Shown: positions 1 through 7,944, counted from the first letter of the stretch. The stretch: DNA of 24,809 bases from Bacteroidales bacterium (GCA_030692905.1 JAUYBT010000180.1:1-24809); one strand, 5' to 3'. Numbers and translations: made by a program. Notes: generated by a model not told the origin, from the sequence alone.

Positions 1-1904
1 ACCTCTTCCGTAAAAGTATATCCAAGACCCATGGTTATACAACCTTCCATCTGGATTAATGCACCCTGCGGATTAACACATAATCCCATATCCTGTGCAA
101 CGGCTATTCTTACAACCTGTACTTTACCTGTATTTTTATCAACCTTAACCTCAGCCATGTGGGCTACCCAGGTTCCGGCATCTGTTCCACAAGCGATTCC
201 TATTCCTCTGCCGCTGGGGGTTTTACCTGCGACATAACGGAATTTATCGGCAACAGCCTTCAGACAGGCGATCATCTTCTCATCCTTCAGGTTTTTAAGA
301 CGAAACTCAAGAGGATCGATCCCGGCTGCTGTCGCCATAATGTCGATCTGCACCTCCCTGGCGAAAGTATTTGTATTGTTATTGGGAGCACGCCAAGGCC
401 CGGTACTAAATGGGTGAACAGGCGGAGCATTCTTATTCCGGCTGTAACTCGTTGTTTTAGCATTCGGAACATCGTAGATGGTTTCCGAACCTCTTGTGCC
501 TGCATAATATACATGGTAATCCCACAGCTTGATAAGGCCTGAGTTGTCAATTCCTGATTTAATCTTAACTACTGCTGCTGAATGGAAATTATCATAGAAA
601 AACTCTTCATCACGGGTCCATGCAACCATTACCGGTTTACCGGTGAGTTTTGCGAGTTTTGCTGCTTCAATACCCTGCTGGAATACAGTTTTGCCTCCGA
701 ATCCTCCTCCTACAAACGGGGTAATAACTCTCACCTTTTCACGTGGGAGACCGAGTTCACGTACTATACCATCCTGAAGACCGAAAGGCGTTTGTGTTGC
801 AGCCCATACGGTCAGCTTATCACCTTCGAGCTGGGCCAGAGCAGTATGCGTTTCGATCGGAGCATGTGCCAGATAAGGATCATGAAACTCTGATTCAAAT
901 ATTTTTTCAGAAAGCTGACGTCCCGATTCCAAATCTCCGCTTGACCTTGCTACATTAGCACTTGAATCGGCCTTCAGCATCCATTCAAAGATTGTCTTAT
1001 CATTAACGGGCATCTCATTGAATGAATATTCTGCCTGGATTTTCACAATTGCCTCATCGGCTTTGTCGTGGTTTTCATGAAGGACTGCCACCAGGTCCCC
1101 ATCGCGTACTACTTTTGTGCCTTCAATCTTCTCCGCTTCCGAAAAATCAACTGAGGTCAGTTTTGCCCCGTGCGATTGTGGACGCAATATTCTTGCATAA
1201 ACCATCCCGGGTAATTTAAGGTCGCCGGCATACTTTGCCTCCCCGGTGACTTTAAGGTTAGCATCGCTATGCTTATACGATTTCCCGACATAGGTGAATT
1301 TTGTATAATCCTCAACAGATGGCTTAACATCAAGATATTTCTCCAGTTTCTTACCTTTTGTCAGTTGGGCATAAGTTACCGCATTTTTCGGATTTTTTGT
1401 ATCTGTAATTATACCATCCCTGACTTCAAGTTGTGAAACCGGTACTCCCAGTTGCCCCGATGCCAGTTCAAGTAATACAGCTCTTGCCTCGGCTGCGGCG
1501 GCTCTCATATTCGGACCAAAGGTCTGGGTCGTCTGCGAACCCCATGTACCGGCATCATAAGGGCACAGGTCAGTATCGCCCATAACTATTTTTACTTTTT
1601 CAAGTGGAACATTCAGCTCATCTGCCATCATCATGGGAAGAGAGGTGATAACGCCCTGTCCCATTTCAATCTTGCCAGTATAACATGTCACTGTTCCATC
1701 CTCGGCAATATGAAGAAAAGCATTATAGTCTTTGGTAAGGCTTCTTGCCTGTTCTGCAGGCGCTGAAAAAAGATCAAAGATGTTCCATGGCTGGAAAAAA
1801 ATGAATACTCCACCACCCAAAAGTTTCATGAAGCTTCTACGTTTCATACCTGATACTTCAACGGGTTGAGTTAATTCCTTAGGATTTGATTCTCTCTTTT
1901 TCAT
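1..1904 (-). CDS. Molybdopterin-binding subunit of a xanthine dehydrogenase/isoquinoline oxidoreductase-family enzyme (partial, C-terminus beyond left edge)
   Basis: Translating the minus strand from ATG 1904 gives 634 uninterrupted codons up to the window edge. Residues about 20-48 form a twin-arginine signal (KRRSFMK followed by a glycine-rich hydrophobic stretch), so the protein is probably exported folded. Family motifs are MGQGV (81-85), GDTDLCPYDAGTWGSQTT (109-126), a beta-subunit-like a/b hammerhead region from about 215, the cofactor-binding GGGFGGK (399-405) and GPWRAPN (502-508). Members usually run to about 720-750 residues, so roughly 100 are missing, including the region with the catalytic glutamate. 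The gene follows the [2Fe-2S] subunit by 2 nt, and its AGGAGG ribosome-binding site is formed by the last codons of that gene. This arrangement fits IorAB-type two-subunit enzymes that pass electrons to the periplasmic or membrane chain. The substrate cannot be told from sequence. Confidence 0.9.
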   Translation of the reverse strand, partial: MKKRESNPKELTQPVEVSGMKRRSFMKLLGGGVFIFFQPWNIFDLFSAPAEQARSLTKDYNAFLHIAEDGTVTCYTGKIEMGQGVITSLPMMMADELNVPLEKVKIVMGDTDLCPYDAGTWGSQTTQTFGPNMRAAAAEARAVLLELASGQLGVPVSQLEVRDGIITDTKNPKNAVTYAQLTKGKKLEKYLDVKPSVEDYTKFTYVGKSYKHSDANLKVTGEAKYAGDLKLPGMVYARILRPQSHGAKLTSVDFSEAEKIEGTKVVRDGDLVAVLHENHDKADEAIVKIQAEYSFNEMPVNDKTIFEWMLKADSSANVARSSGDLESGRQLSEKIFESEFHDPYLAHAPIETHTALAQLEGDKLTVWAATQTPFGLQDGIVRELGLPREKVRVITPFVGGGFGGKTVFQQGIEAAKLAKLTGKPVMVAWTRDEEFFYDNFHSAAVVKIKSGIDNSGLIKLWDYHVYYAGTRGSETIYDVPNAKTTSYSRNKNAPPVHPFSTGPWRAPNNNTNTFAREVQIDIMATAAGIDPLEFRLKNLKDEKMIACLKAVADKFRYVAGKTPSGRGIGIACGTDAGTWVAHMAEVKVDKNTGKVQVVRIAVAQDMGLCVNPQGALIQMEGCITMGLGYTFTEE

Positions 1905-1906
1905 GT

Positions 1907-2383
1907 TTACTTCCCTCCTTTCATTTCTTTTGCTGCTGTCTGAACAGCCTCAATAATACGAATATGTGCCCCGCAACGGCAGAGATTATCTTCCATACCA
2001 TCAATTATTTCCTGACGTGTTGGGGAAAGGTTTTTCATTAACAGACCTGTGGCACTCATGATCATCCCGGGAGTACAGTAACCGCATTGCAATGCATCGT
2101 GTTCAACGAATGCTTTCTGAACAGGGTGTAACTTGCCGTTTTTTGCAAGTCCCTCTATAGTAACAACTTTTTTCCCTGCTACATTACCTACTGCTAATGT
2201 GCAAGACCTGACAGGTTCTTTGTCGATAAGAACAGTACAGGATCCGCAGAATCCAACTCCGCAACCAAATTTGGTTCCTGTCAGCCGGAAATGATTCCGC
2301 AACACCCATAAAAGAGTCTGGCCGGGGTCAATCCGGACTTCTGTTTTTTTACCATTTAACTGAAAACTAATAGTCTCTTCCAT
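1907..2383 (-). CDS. [2Fe-2S] subunit of a molybdenum hydroxylase (IorA/CoxS type)
   Basis: The 158-residue protein is the normal length for the small iron-sulfur subunit. The N-terminal plant-ferredoxin-like domain has C41, C46, C49 and C61 for the first cluster (CGVGFCGSC). The C-terminal helical domain has C100, C103, C135 and C137 (QCGYCTPGM and NLCRCG) for the second cluster next to the molybdopterin. It moves electrons from the molybdenum site of the large subunit to an acceptor. The start lies 2 nt after the mocA-like stop and its stop lies 2 nt before the large-subunit start, so the genes are surely co-transcribed and probably translationally coupled. It has no Tat signal and would be carried out with the signal-bearing large subunit, as known for related enzymes. 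Its final codons (K-G-G-K-stop) double as the Shine-Dalgarno for the large subunit. Confidence 0.95.
   Translation of the reverse strand: MEETISFQLNGKKTEVRIDPGQTLLWVLRNHFRLTGTKFGCGVGFCGSCTVLIDKEPVRSCTLAVGNVAGKKVVTIEGLAKNGKLHPVQKAFVEHDALQCGYCTPGMIMSATGLLMKNLSPTRQEIIDGMEDNLCRCGAHIRIIEAVQTAAKEMKGGK
1914..1919 (-). promoter_or_regulatory. Strong Shine-Dalgarno (AGGAGG) for the molybdopterin subunit
   Basis: On the minus strand AGGAGG lies 9 nt before ATG 1904, inside the last codons of the [2Fe-2S] subunit gene. Bacteroidota genes mostly lack strong Shine-Dalgarno sequences, so this one is notable. It supports the chosen start and suggests coupled translation of the two subunits. Confidence 0.6.
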
Positions 2384-2385
2384 AT

Positions 2386-2979
2386 CTACTGTATTTGATT
2401 AATTTTCTTTTTATAATCATCGTAAGTATCAAAATCCCTGAGGATGCCTGAATCGTCAGTTTCAACCTCCAGAACATCATCAGAAAACTGATATGCCAAT
2501 GAGCGCAATCCTTCATGGGCGTCAAGTTTTTCTATTTCGTTCCTGTATTTTCTGTCGATAAGAAGAGGATGTCCTCGCTTATTTTTATAAACAGGAATTA
2601 CAATCCCTTTACCGGAATACCTGTATGCTTCAATTACCGTATTGATCGCCTTTGGAAAGATCAACGGCTGATCGCCCTGGAAAACCAGAACGGCTTCAAA
2701 ATCTGAAGGCAGATTTCTGAAACCGCACTTCACTGATGAGAGCATTCCTTCTTTATAATTATCATTATAACAATACTTTACAGGTGATTTCCCGACCAAT
2801 TCTATTAATGTATCCCTGTCAGCTCCTAAAACAACCATTATATTATCAACATCTGACCGGGTTACATTCCCGATAACATTTTCTATCATCGTTCTGCCAT
2901 TAAAGGTCAGCAACATTTTCGGGAATCTCATTCTCTTCGACTCTCCTGCTGCAAGTATTAAGCCCCATAATCCTCCCAT
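2386..2979 (-). CDS. MocA-like molybdenum cofactor nucleotidyltransferase (NTP_transf_3 family)
   Basis: The protein has 197 residues, typical for MocA/MobA-like transferases. The nucleotide-binding signature LAAGESKRMRFPKMLL spans about residues 8-24, the metal-binding region FQGDQPLI about 107-114, and RGHPLLI (about 139-145) matches the MocA-type GHP motif. MocA adds CMP (MobA adds GMP) to molybdopterin to make the dinucleotide form used by xanthine dehydrogenase-family enzymes. Its place between an XdhC homologue and the enzyme subunits supports a role in making the cofactor for this enzyme. Whether it uses CTP or GTP cannot be decided by eye. Family assignment is secure. A Shine-Dalgarno-like GGAG lies about 11 nt before ATG 2979. 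Confidence 0.88.
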   Translation of the reverse strand: MGGLWGLILAAGESKRMRFPKMLLTFNGRTMIENVIGNVTRSDVDNIMVVLGADRDTLIELVGKSPVKYCYNDNYKEGMLSSVKCGFRNLPSDFEAVLVFQGDQPLIFPKAINTVIEAYRYSGKGIVIPVYKNKRGHPLLIDRKYRNEIEKLDAHEGLRSLAYQFSDDVLEVETDDSGILRDFDTYDDYKKKINQIQ

Positions 2980-3008
2980 AAGTTTTTCTTCTCCTTTTTC
3001 AACTATAT

Positions 3009-3038
3009 AAACCCACCCCTACCCCTCCCAGGAGGGGA
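3009..3038. repeat. Dispersed palindromic intergenic repeat, copy 1
   Basis: A 30-bp unit of the form AAACCCACCCCTACCCCTCC followed by an inverted GGAGGGG. The core CCCCTCC/GGAGGGG is a 7-bp inverted repeat with a 2-nt spacer. A nearly identical unit lies at 21376-21406. Both sit just 3' of a minus-strand gene (11 nt after the xdhC-like stop here) in the same orientation. Without a T-run on the minus strand it is not a normal intrinsic terminator. Confidence 0.75.
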
Positions 3039-3048
3039 TTTTACTGAT

Positions 3049-4182
3049 TTACTTCTTACTGTTGCGTACTAGTATGAGCTGAGCGGCAATACTAACAGCA
3101 ATTTCCTCAACGGTCTGAGATTGGATATCCAAACCAACAGGAGCATGAATCTGATTCCACTGTTTACCGGTAGCCCATCCGTTCTCAATAAAATTCATCC
3201 GCATAGTTGCGATCTTCTTTTTACTGCCAATCATGCCGGTATAGGCTAAATCAGAACCGATGCAGGGTTTCAACGCTGCGGCATCGTCCTTATGACCCCT
3301 TGTCACTATTACTACATAGGTGTTGTCGCTCTTCTTCAACTCCTGCATAGCTTCACCAATATCTTTAACTATAATATGGTCGGCATCAGACATATTTTCA
3401 ACACTAGCGTATTCAGGACGGTCATCAATTACAGTAACCTCAAAATCGAGCATACTCCCAAGATGCGACAATGCTTTCCCAATATGACCTGCTCCGGCAA
3501 TGACCAGCTGTGCAGGAGGGAAAATCGGTTCAAGGAAAAACAGTGAAGAGGGTTCTTCATCCGGGATTGTAAGCTCCAATTCCCTGTAATCTGACGGATT
3601 GGCTGCTGAAAGCAAACACATTACAACCGGTTCAATCTTCTCAAGAAACCCAACTGGTATTGATGGCTTAAAAATTTCACTCATCCAGTAACGGTTTATA
3701 AGAACCATTTTTTCCGTAAAACCGGTTACCATTGTTATCAGAACACCCGGAATCTGTTTGGCTAATGATTGCTTAACCTGCTCAAAGACAGGAATACTAT
3801 TATTAATATTGGCATCAACCAGAACACTGATCTGTCCGCCGCATATAGCCTCTTCGGTGTTTGAGATGTCATTAGCCAGGTTAAAATGAAAATGTCCTGA
3901 TTTTCTTGAAAGAACCGCATCCAGTGATATTTTCTGCACTTTTCCTTCAACAATTCCGCCGCCAACTGTGCCGGAAATGAGACCTTTTTTACAAAACAAA
4001 GCTGAACTACCGGGTTTTTGCGGAGTAGAACCATTCGTCCTGGTCACTGTAGCCAAAATCAGAGGAGAATCAGCGGACTGTTGATCAAGAATCTGCAGGT
4101 AAATGTTTTTCATATTCAAATAAACCATTTGATAAAAGTCACTTGTGAGGGCGTTCAGATTTACTTTTTTTTCTTCTGCCAT
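3049..4182 (-). CDS. XdhC/CoxI-family molybdenum hydroxylase maturation factor
   Basis: The 377-residue protein has the two XdhC domains. The N-terminal XdhC_CoxI domain includes TRTNGSTPQKPGSSAL (47-62), GTVGGGIVEG (71-80) and EAICGG (111-116). The C-terminal Rossmann domain begins near residue 225 with QLVIAGAGHIG and continues with TRGHKDD (294-300), YTGMIGSKKK (314-323) and HAPVGLDIQSQTVEEIAVSI (346-365). XdhC proteins bind the molybdenum cofactor, help sulfurate it and insert it into xanthine dehydrogenase-type enzymes. It is the first gene of the operon, ahead of the cofactor transferase and the two enzyme subunits, which fits that role. It is not an enzyme subunit itself. A TATATTTG sequence lies immediately upstream. 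Confidence 0.92.
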   Translation of the reverse strand: MAEEKKVNLNALTSDFYQMVYLNMKNIYLQILDQQSADSPLILATVTRTNGSTPQKPGSSALFCKKGLISGTVGGGIVEGKVQKISLDAVLSRKSGHFHFNLANDISNTEEAICGGQISVLVDANINNSIPVFEQVKQSLAKQIPGVLITMVTGFTEKMVLINRYWMSEIFKPSIPVGFLEKIEPVVMCLLSAANPSDYRELELTIPDEEPSSLFFLEPIFPPAQLVIAGAGHIGKALSHLGSMLDFEVTVIDDRPEYASVENMSDADHIIVKDIGEAMQELKKSDNTYVVIVTRGHKDDAAALKPCIGSDLAYTGMIGSKKKIATMRMNFIENGWATGKQWNQIHAPVGLDIQSQTVEEIAVSIAAQLILVRNSKK

Positions 4183-4274
4183 GATCTACTACAAATATAT
4201 TCAAATTGATTTATTATTCATAATTTTGTAATTTATACAAAGGTTGCACAAAATCAACACAAACCATAATAATT
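4183..4274. promoter_or_regulatory. Divergent promoter region between the molybdenum hydroxylase operon and the amidase gene
   Basis: This AT-rich 92-bp gap separates divergent genes. On the plus strand TAATTTTG (4221-4228) matches the Bacteroidota -7 box TAnnTTTG and would give the amidase mRNA a leader of about 40 nt. On the minus strand TATATTTG (4192-4199) matches the same box, but it would leave only a few bases of leader for the xdhC-like gene. No TTG box at good spacing accompanies either one, so this is only a likely promoter region. Confidence 0.35.
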
Positions 4275-5870
4275 ATGAAAACTCATTTATCCAGATTTAC
4301 TTTATTGTTCATCCCGTCTATACTGTGCCTGATTACCTGCAAGTCGCCTGTTAATAAACAGGTTCAGAAAGAACCAGACAACAGTTGGGTTGAAGAGTTA
4401 ACCATTACACAGTTACAGCAAGGGTACAAAGAGGGTAAATATACAATCACCGATGTTGTAAATGTCTATCTCGACCGAGTTATCGAAATAGACAAGAATG
4501 GTCCGCAACTAAATTCAATAATTGAAATTAATCCTGATGCCCTCCAGATAGCAGAAGATCTCGACAGGGAGCTTGCGGCAGGGAAGATCAGAGGTCCTTT
4601 ACACGGGGTTCCCATAATTCTTAAGGATAATATTGATACGCACGACAGAATGCCGACTACGGCCGGTGCCACAGCTTTAAGAAACTCCTTCCCGAAGACC
4701 GATAGTTATGTTGCGAAAAAGCTGAGAGAAGCAGGGGCTATCATAATAGCTAAATCGAACCTGAGTGAGTGGGCTAACTTCCGGGCTATGATGTCATCGA
4801 GTGGATGGAGTGGCGTTGGCGGTCAGACAAAAAACCCGTACGTGCTCGACCGTAATCCATGCGGCTCCAGCTCCGGATCAGGAGTAGCCGTTTCTGCCAA
4901 TCTTTGTATGATGGCAATAGGCACTGAGACAAATGGTTCAATAGTGTGTCCGTCAAACAATAATGGTTTAGTGGGTATTAAACCGACTGTCGGCCTCATA
5001 AGCCGTTCAGGTATAATCCCAATCTCCTTCACCCAGGATACTCCCGGTCCTATGGGACGAACCGTGGAAGATGTTGCCATTACTCTCGGGGCATTAACCG
5101 GCATCGATTCATCAGATTCCAAATCGCTGGCTTCAGATGGTAAATATAAAACCGACTATACAAAATTTCTGAAAAAAGAGGGTCTGAATGGCAAACGGAT
5201 CGGTCTGCTTAAAAAGTCTATGGGATTTTCAGATAAAGTTGATACTCTTTTGATTAATACAGTTGCCTTTCTTAAAGCAAATGGAGCAGAAGTGGTTGAA
5301 ATTGAGTTCCCAAAAGGTGAAAATTATGGAGATGCTTCATTCGAAGTGATGTTGTATGAGTTTAAGGATGGACTTAATAAATATTTTGCGGGACTTGGAA
5401 GCGATGCACCTGTTAAGAGTCTCAAAGAGTTAATAGAGTTCAATAAGTCAGATACAGTTGAGCTAAGATATTTTGATCAGAAACTTCTTGAGAAGGCTGA
5501 GAAGAAAGGAGACATTGAGTCGGCTGAATATAAGAAGGCACTCGTAAGGATGACTAAAGCCACAGGAGAAGATGGCATTGATAAGGTAATGAATAACAAC
5601 AAACTCGATGCAATTATGGCACCTACCGGATCTCCTGCATGGAAAACTGATCTTCTCCTGGGTGATCATTTTGTAGGAGGAAGTTCTTCACTTGCTGCAA
5701 TATCAGGATATCCTGCAATCACTGTACCAATGGGTTTTGTTGACGATCTGCCGGTTGGTGTTACCTTCTTCGGCAGGGCATGGAGCGAACCTCTACTGCT
5801 TGAAATAGCATACAGTTACGAGCAGGGAACAAAACACAGAAAAGCACCAAAATATATTGTTTCAGATTGA
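4275..5870 (+). CDS. Amidase-signature family hydrolase, predicted lipoprotein
   Basis: The 531-residue protein begins with a signal peptide ending ITC-K, so C22 is a likely lipidation site and the enzyme probably acts in the periplasm or at the outer membrane. The amidase-signature core follows: K117 in ILKDNID, the cis-Ser S198 in NPCGSSSGSG, and the nucleophile S222 in GTETNGSIVCPS, spaced 24 residues after S198 as in characterised members. These form the Ser-cisSer-Lys triad. The GTETxGSIVCPS form and the length resemble exported peptide-amidase-like enzymes more than GatA, and no gatB or gatC lies nearby. The usual GGSSGG loop is changed to CGSSSGSG. It is a single-gene unit, divergent from the molybdenum hydroxylase operon and ended by a hairpin terminator. 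The substrate is unknown; amides of peptides or small molecules are possible. Confidence 0.88.
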   Translation: MKTHLSRFTLLFIPSILCLITCKSPVNKQVQKEPDNSWVEELTITQLQQGYKEGKYTITDVVNVYLDRVIEIDKNGPQLNSIIEINPDALQIAEDLDRELAAGKIRGPLHGVPIILKDNIDTHDRMPTTAGATALRNSFPKTDSYVAKKLREAGAIIIAKSNLSEWANFRAMMSSSGWSGVGGQTKNPYVLDRNPCGSSSGSGVAVSANLCMMAIGTETNGSIVCPSNNNGLVGIKPTVGLISRSGIIPISFTQDTPGPMGRTVEDVAITLGALTGIDSSDSKSLASDGKYKTDYTKFLKKEGLNGKRIGLLKKSMGFSDKVDTLLINTVAFLKANGAEVVEIEFPKGENYGDASFEVMLYEFKDGLNKYFAGLGSDAPVKSLKELIEFNKSDTVELRYFDQKLLEKAEKKGDIESAEYKKALVRMTKATGEDGIDKVMNNNKLDAIMAPTGSPAWKTDLLLGDHFVGGSSSLAAISGYPAITVPMGFVDDLPVGVTFFGRAWSEPLLLEIAYSYEQGTKHRKAPKYIVSD

Positions 5871-5893
5871 TTAACAATACGTTATGTAAACGA

Positions 5894-5937
5894 GGTTGTC
5901 TGACAAGGTACTTTTGAGACAACCATTTATTTTTTTT
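5894..5937 (+). terminator. Intrinsic terminator of the amidase gene
   Basis: GGTTGTCT (5894-5901) and AGACAACC (5917-5924) form a perfect 8-bp stem with a 15-nt loop. On the plus strand it is followed by an ATTTATTTTTTT tail. It starts 24 nt after the amidase stop and its tail runs into the 3' end of the convergent tatA. The minus strand lacks a T-run, so it should act only on the amidase transcript. Confidence 0.75.
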
Positions 5938-6115
5938 CTTCGTCTTTTGGTTCAGCACTCATTTTATCAGGTTCATCGCCAGCACGGGAGGCTTTCTTGA
6001 ATTCTTTCATACCCTGACCAATACCTTTCATAAGCTCAGGTATCTTCCTGCCGCCAAAGAGAAGCACCACAACAAGCAGAATCAGTATAATCTCTGTAGC
6101 TCCAAAATTTCCCAT
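5927..6115 (-). CDS. tatA: Sec-independent protein translocase subunit TatA/TatE
   Basis: The 62-residue protein has the TatA layout: a short N-terminal periplasmic stretch, a single membrane helix (about residues 6-21, IILILLVVVLLFGG), the hinge FGGRKIPEL, an amphipathic helix (GIGQGMKEFKKA) and a charged Asp/Glu/Lys tail. TatA oligomers form the pore for folded proteins with twin-arginine signals. Two such proteins are encoded in this window, the molybdopterin subunit and the Gfo/Idh/MocA protein. tatC is not in the window, which is common in Bacteroidota. The gene lies 131 nt downstream of the symporter with its own promoter-like sequence, and it converges on the amidase gene with a shared 3' border. 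Confidence 0.93.
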   Translation of the reverse strand: MGNFGATEIILILLVVVLLFGGRKIPELMKGIGQGMKEFKKASRAGDEPDKMSAEPKDEEKK

Positions 6116-6138
6116 CTTCTTTAATTTAAATTAACGGT

Positions 6139-6170
6139 TAAAGTTATTAATAGTATCAATCAATACCAAA
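6139..6170 (-). promoter_or_regulatory. Candidate tatA promoter
   Basis: On the minus strand TTTG (6167-6170) is followed after 20 nt by TAACTTTA (6139-6146), close to the Bacteroidota pattern TTTG-N19/20-TAnnTTTG with one mismatch in the -7 box. It would start a short leader upstream of ATG 6115 and would let tatA be expressed apart from the nag operon. Confidence 0.4.
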
Positions 6171-6246
6171 TGAAATAAAAAATCCAACAAGTTAATTATT
6201 TGTTAAATCGCTCTGCGGTTCAAATTATCAACTTCTGTACTTTATA

Positions 6247-7914
6247 CTATAATTGAAGAATTCCCCATGCCAGCAAAATGAGTGCTCCGACTACTATCCA
6301 GCTTAGCAGGAATCCAATAAGATCTTCACGGTAACGATGGAAGAAATTTATCCATCGCTCTTTATGTCCCCACCCGGGCAAATCAAGCAGTAACAGATCG
6401 TCGCCTGATTCTGATGCCAGCGGCTTTTTACCGTCACTACCTGGTTGTTTCGCATCTGATTTTCTTCTCATATTATCGAAAAACGCATCGTTCTTCTCTT
6501 TATCTTCCGGCTTCGTTAAAATGCTAACAAACCAGAACACAAAAAATCCGGATAGCATGGCCAGACCAAAAGGAGCCGGTTTCCATTTATAAACCATCAT
6601 TAACTGATCTGTGGATGTAATATTAGCGATATAATATGTTGTTAAAGAGATAATTACTGCAGCTGCCGCACCATACCTGTTTGCTCTTTTCCAGATTATC
6701 CCTCCAAGGAAAATGATTCCCATAAACGCTGCAAGGGTCTCTGTAAAAAGGAATGCATGCAAAACATTTTTTATACTAAGTGCAAAGAGTACTGCAAGTA
6801 CCGATAAACCCAAACCTGAGTAACGTCCCATCCATAAAAGCTTTTGGTCGACAGCTTCGGGATTTAAATATTTTTTATAAAAATTTTTAGTAAAAAGGGC
6901 TCCGGTATTTACCATAAAATTTGAACAGGCCGACATATTTGCAGCAACAATTGCTGCCAGCATCAGACCAACCAGTCCGGGAACAAGAAGGACACTGCAG
7001 GCATATCCGAATGCCATTTCGGGATCTGCAAGTGTCGCACCGTTCTTGATGACAAGTGCTGCAACAACCAAGCCTGTTAAAGCCCATCCAATTGTGACAA
7101 GACGCTTTACCATCGAACCGAAGGTCTGACCGATGCGACCGGCTCTTTCAGTATTTCCGGTTGCACACATCGATATCATGTGAGGTTGTGCTGTTATGCC
7201 AACAATTCCGTTTATTGCCAGCATCGCTATTGTAAAGGCGTCTATGCCGCTGGCGCTGTTAAAAAGATCAAAGAAATGATCCGGAAGAACTGCCTTCATA
7301 CCCGCAAATCCATTTATCTCCTTTAATCCCAATGGAATTAGCATAATGGATAAAGTAATGATCAGGAACGACTGGATAAAATCGGTATAAGCTGCAGCTA
7401 TCAACCCTCCGGCAAAACTATAGATTATGAAAGCTATCGTCATTGCCAGAACAACCATATCAGGGGATATAAGGTTTCCGGAAGCCACTGATATTACCTT
7501 TGCAGCACCCTGTAACATAACACCCATGTTAAAAACAAAAAATGAAACAGCAAACAGGGAATATACAAGTCCCATTTTACTGCCATACCGGTCTTCGATT
7601 ATCTCACCGACTGTTGTCCTCTCACTGCGTCTGTAAAAAGGAGCAATAAGCCAGTAGAAAGGTGTTATCAGCATGTTTTTCCACTGGTACCAGATTGTTG
7701 CAAATCCCTGACTGAAGGTTGCGCCTGTCTGTGCTACAGGCATTTCGGCATGTGTTCCCACACCGAATGCCTGCCCTATCATTATGTACCATTTGAATTT
7801 GCGCTCGCCCCTGAAATAGGCGTCGCTGGTTTTAGTCTTTCGTGCCATCCATAATCCGAAGGCTGTAATTGAGATGAAATAGCCGAATAAAACGATGTAA
7901 TCAATTGTGCTCAT
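6247..7914 (-). CDS. Sodium:solute symporter (SSS family), probable amino-sugar transporter
   Basis: The 555-residue membrane protein has the SSS pattern of about 13-14 helices. The family signature SFAGGLIAAAYTDFIQSFLI spans 166-185, and the region AAIVAANMSACSNFMVNTGALF (320-341) matches the helix that carries the Na+-site serines in related symporters (S328 and S331 are candidates). It imports a solute with Na+ across the inner membrane. It lies 13 nt after nagA in the same operon, so an amino sugar such as GlcNAc or a related sugar is the likely substrate; that is inference from context. A hydrophilic cytosolic loop (about 468-530) precedes an extra last helix (about 535-552). Because SSS transport does not phosphorylate its substrate, a separate kinase is needed to feed nagA; none is in the window. 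Confidence 0.88.
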   Translation of the reverse strand: MSTIDYIVLFGYFISITAFGLWMARKTKTSDAYFRGERKFKWYIMIGQAFGVGTHAEMPVAQTGATFSQGFATIWYQWKNMLITPFYWLIAPFYRRSERTTVGEIIEDRYGSKMGLVYSLFAVSFFVFNMGVMLQGAAKVISVASGNLISPDMVVLAMTIAFIIYSFAGGLIAAAYTDFIQSFLIITLSIMLIPLGLKEINGFAGMKAVLPDHFFDLFNSASGIDAFTIAMLAINGIVGITAQPHMISMCATGNTERAGRIGQTFGSMVKRLVTIGWALTGLVVAALVIKNGATLADPEMAFGYACSVLLVPGLVGLMLAAIVAANMSACSNFMVNTGALFTKNFYKKYLNPEAVDQKLLWMGRYSGLGLSVLAVLFALSIKNVLHAFLFTETLAAFMGIIFLGGIIWKRANRYGAAAAVIISLTTYYIANITSTDQLMMVYKWKPAPFGLAMLSGFFVFWFVSILTKPEDKEKNDAFFDNMRRKSDAKQPGSDGKKPLASESGDDLLLLDLPGWGHKERWINFFHRYREDLIGFLLSWIVVGALILLAWGILQL

Positions 7915-7916
7915 GT

Positions 7917-7944
7917 TGGTTTTGCGTTTAGCGTTTAGCGTTTA
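7917..7944. repeat. 7-bp tandem repeat (GCGTTTA) across the nagA stop codon
   Basis: Three exact copies of GCGTTTA (7924-7930, 7931-7937, 7938-7944) follow a degenerate fourth unit (7917-7923). The array spans the last codons and the TAA of nagA and most of the gap to the symporter. Because 7 is not a multiple of 3, gain or loss of a unit would change the nagA C-terminus. Confidence 0.7.

Noticed and set aside
31..1219. Several plus-strand ORFs over the molybdopterin subunit gene
   Set aside because: They have no recognisable motifs and lie opposite a long, well-supported gene; they are antisense shadows.
1..1904. Molybdopterin subunit as a pseudogene or truncated gene
   Set aside because: The frame is open throughout and stops only at the window edge, so it is cut by the window, not broken.
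3009..3038. Palindrome as an intrinsic terminator of the xdhC-like gene
   Set aside because: There is no T-run after the stem in the direction of transcription, the loop is only 2 nt, and the operon must be read on into the mocA-like gene.
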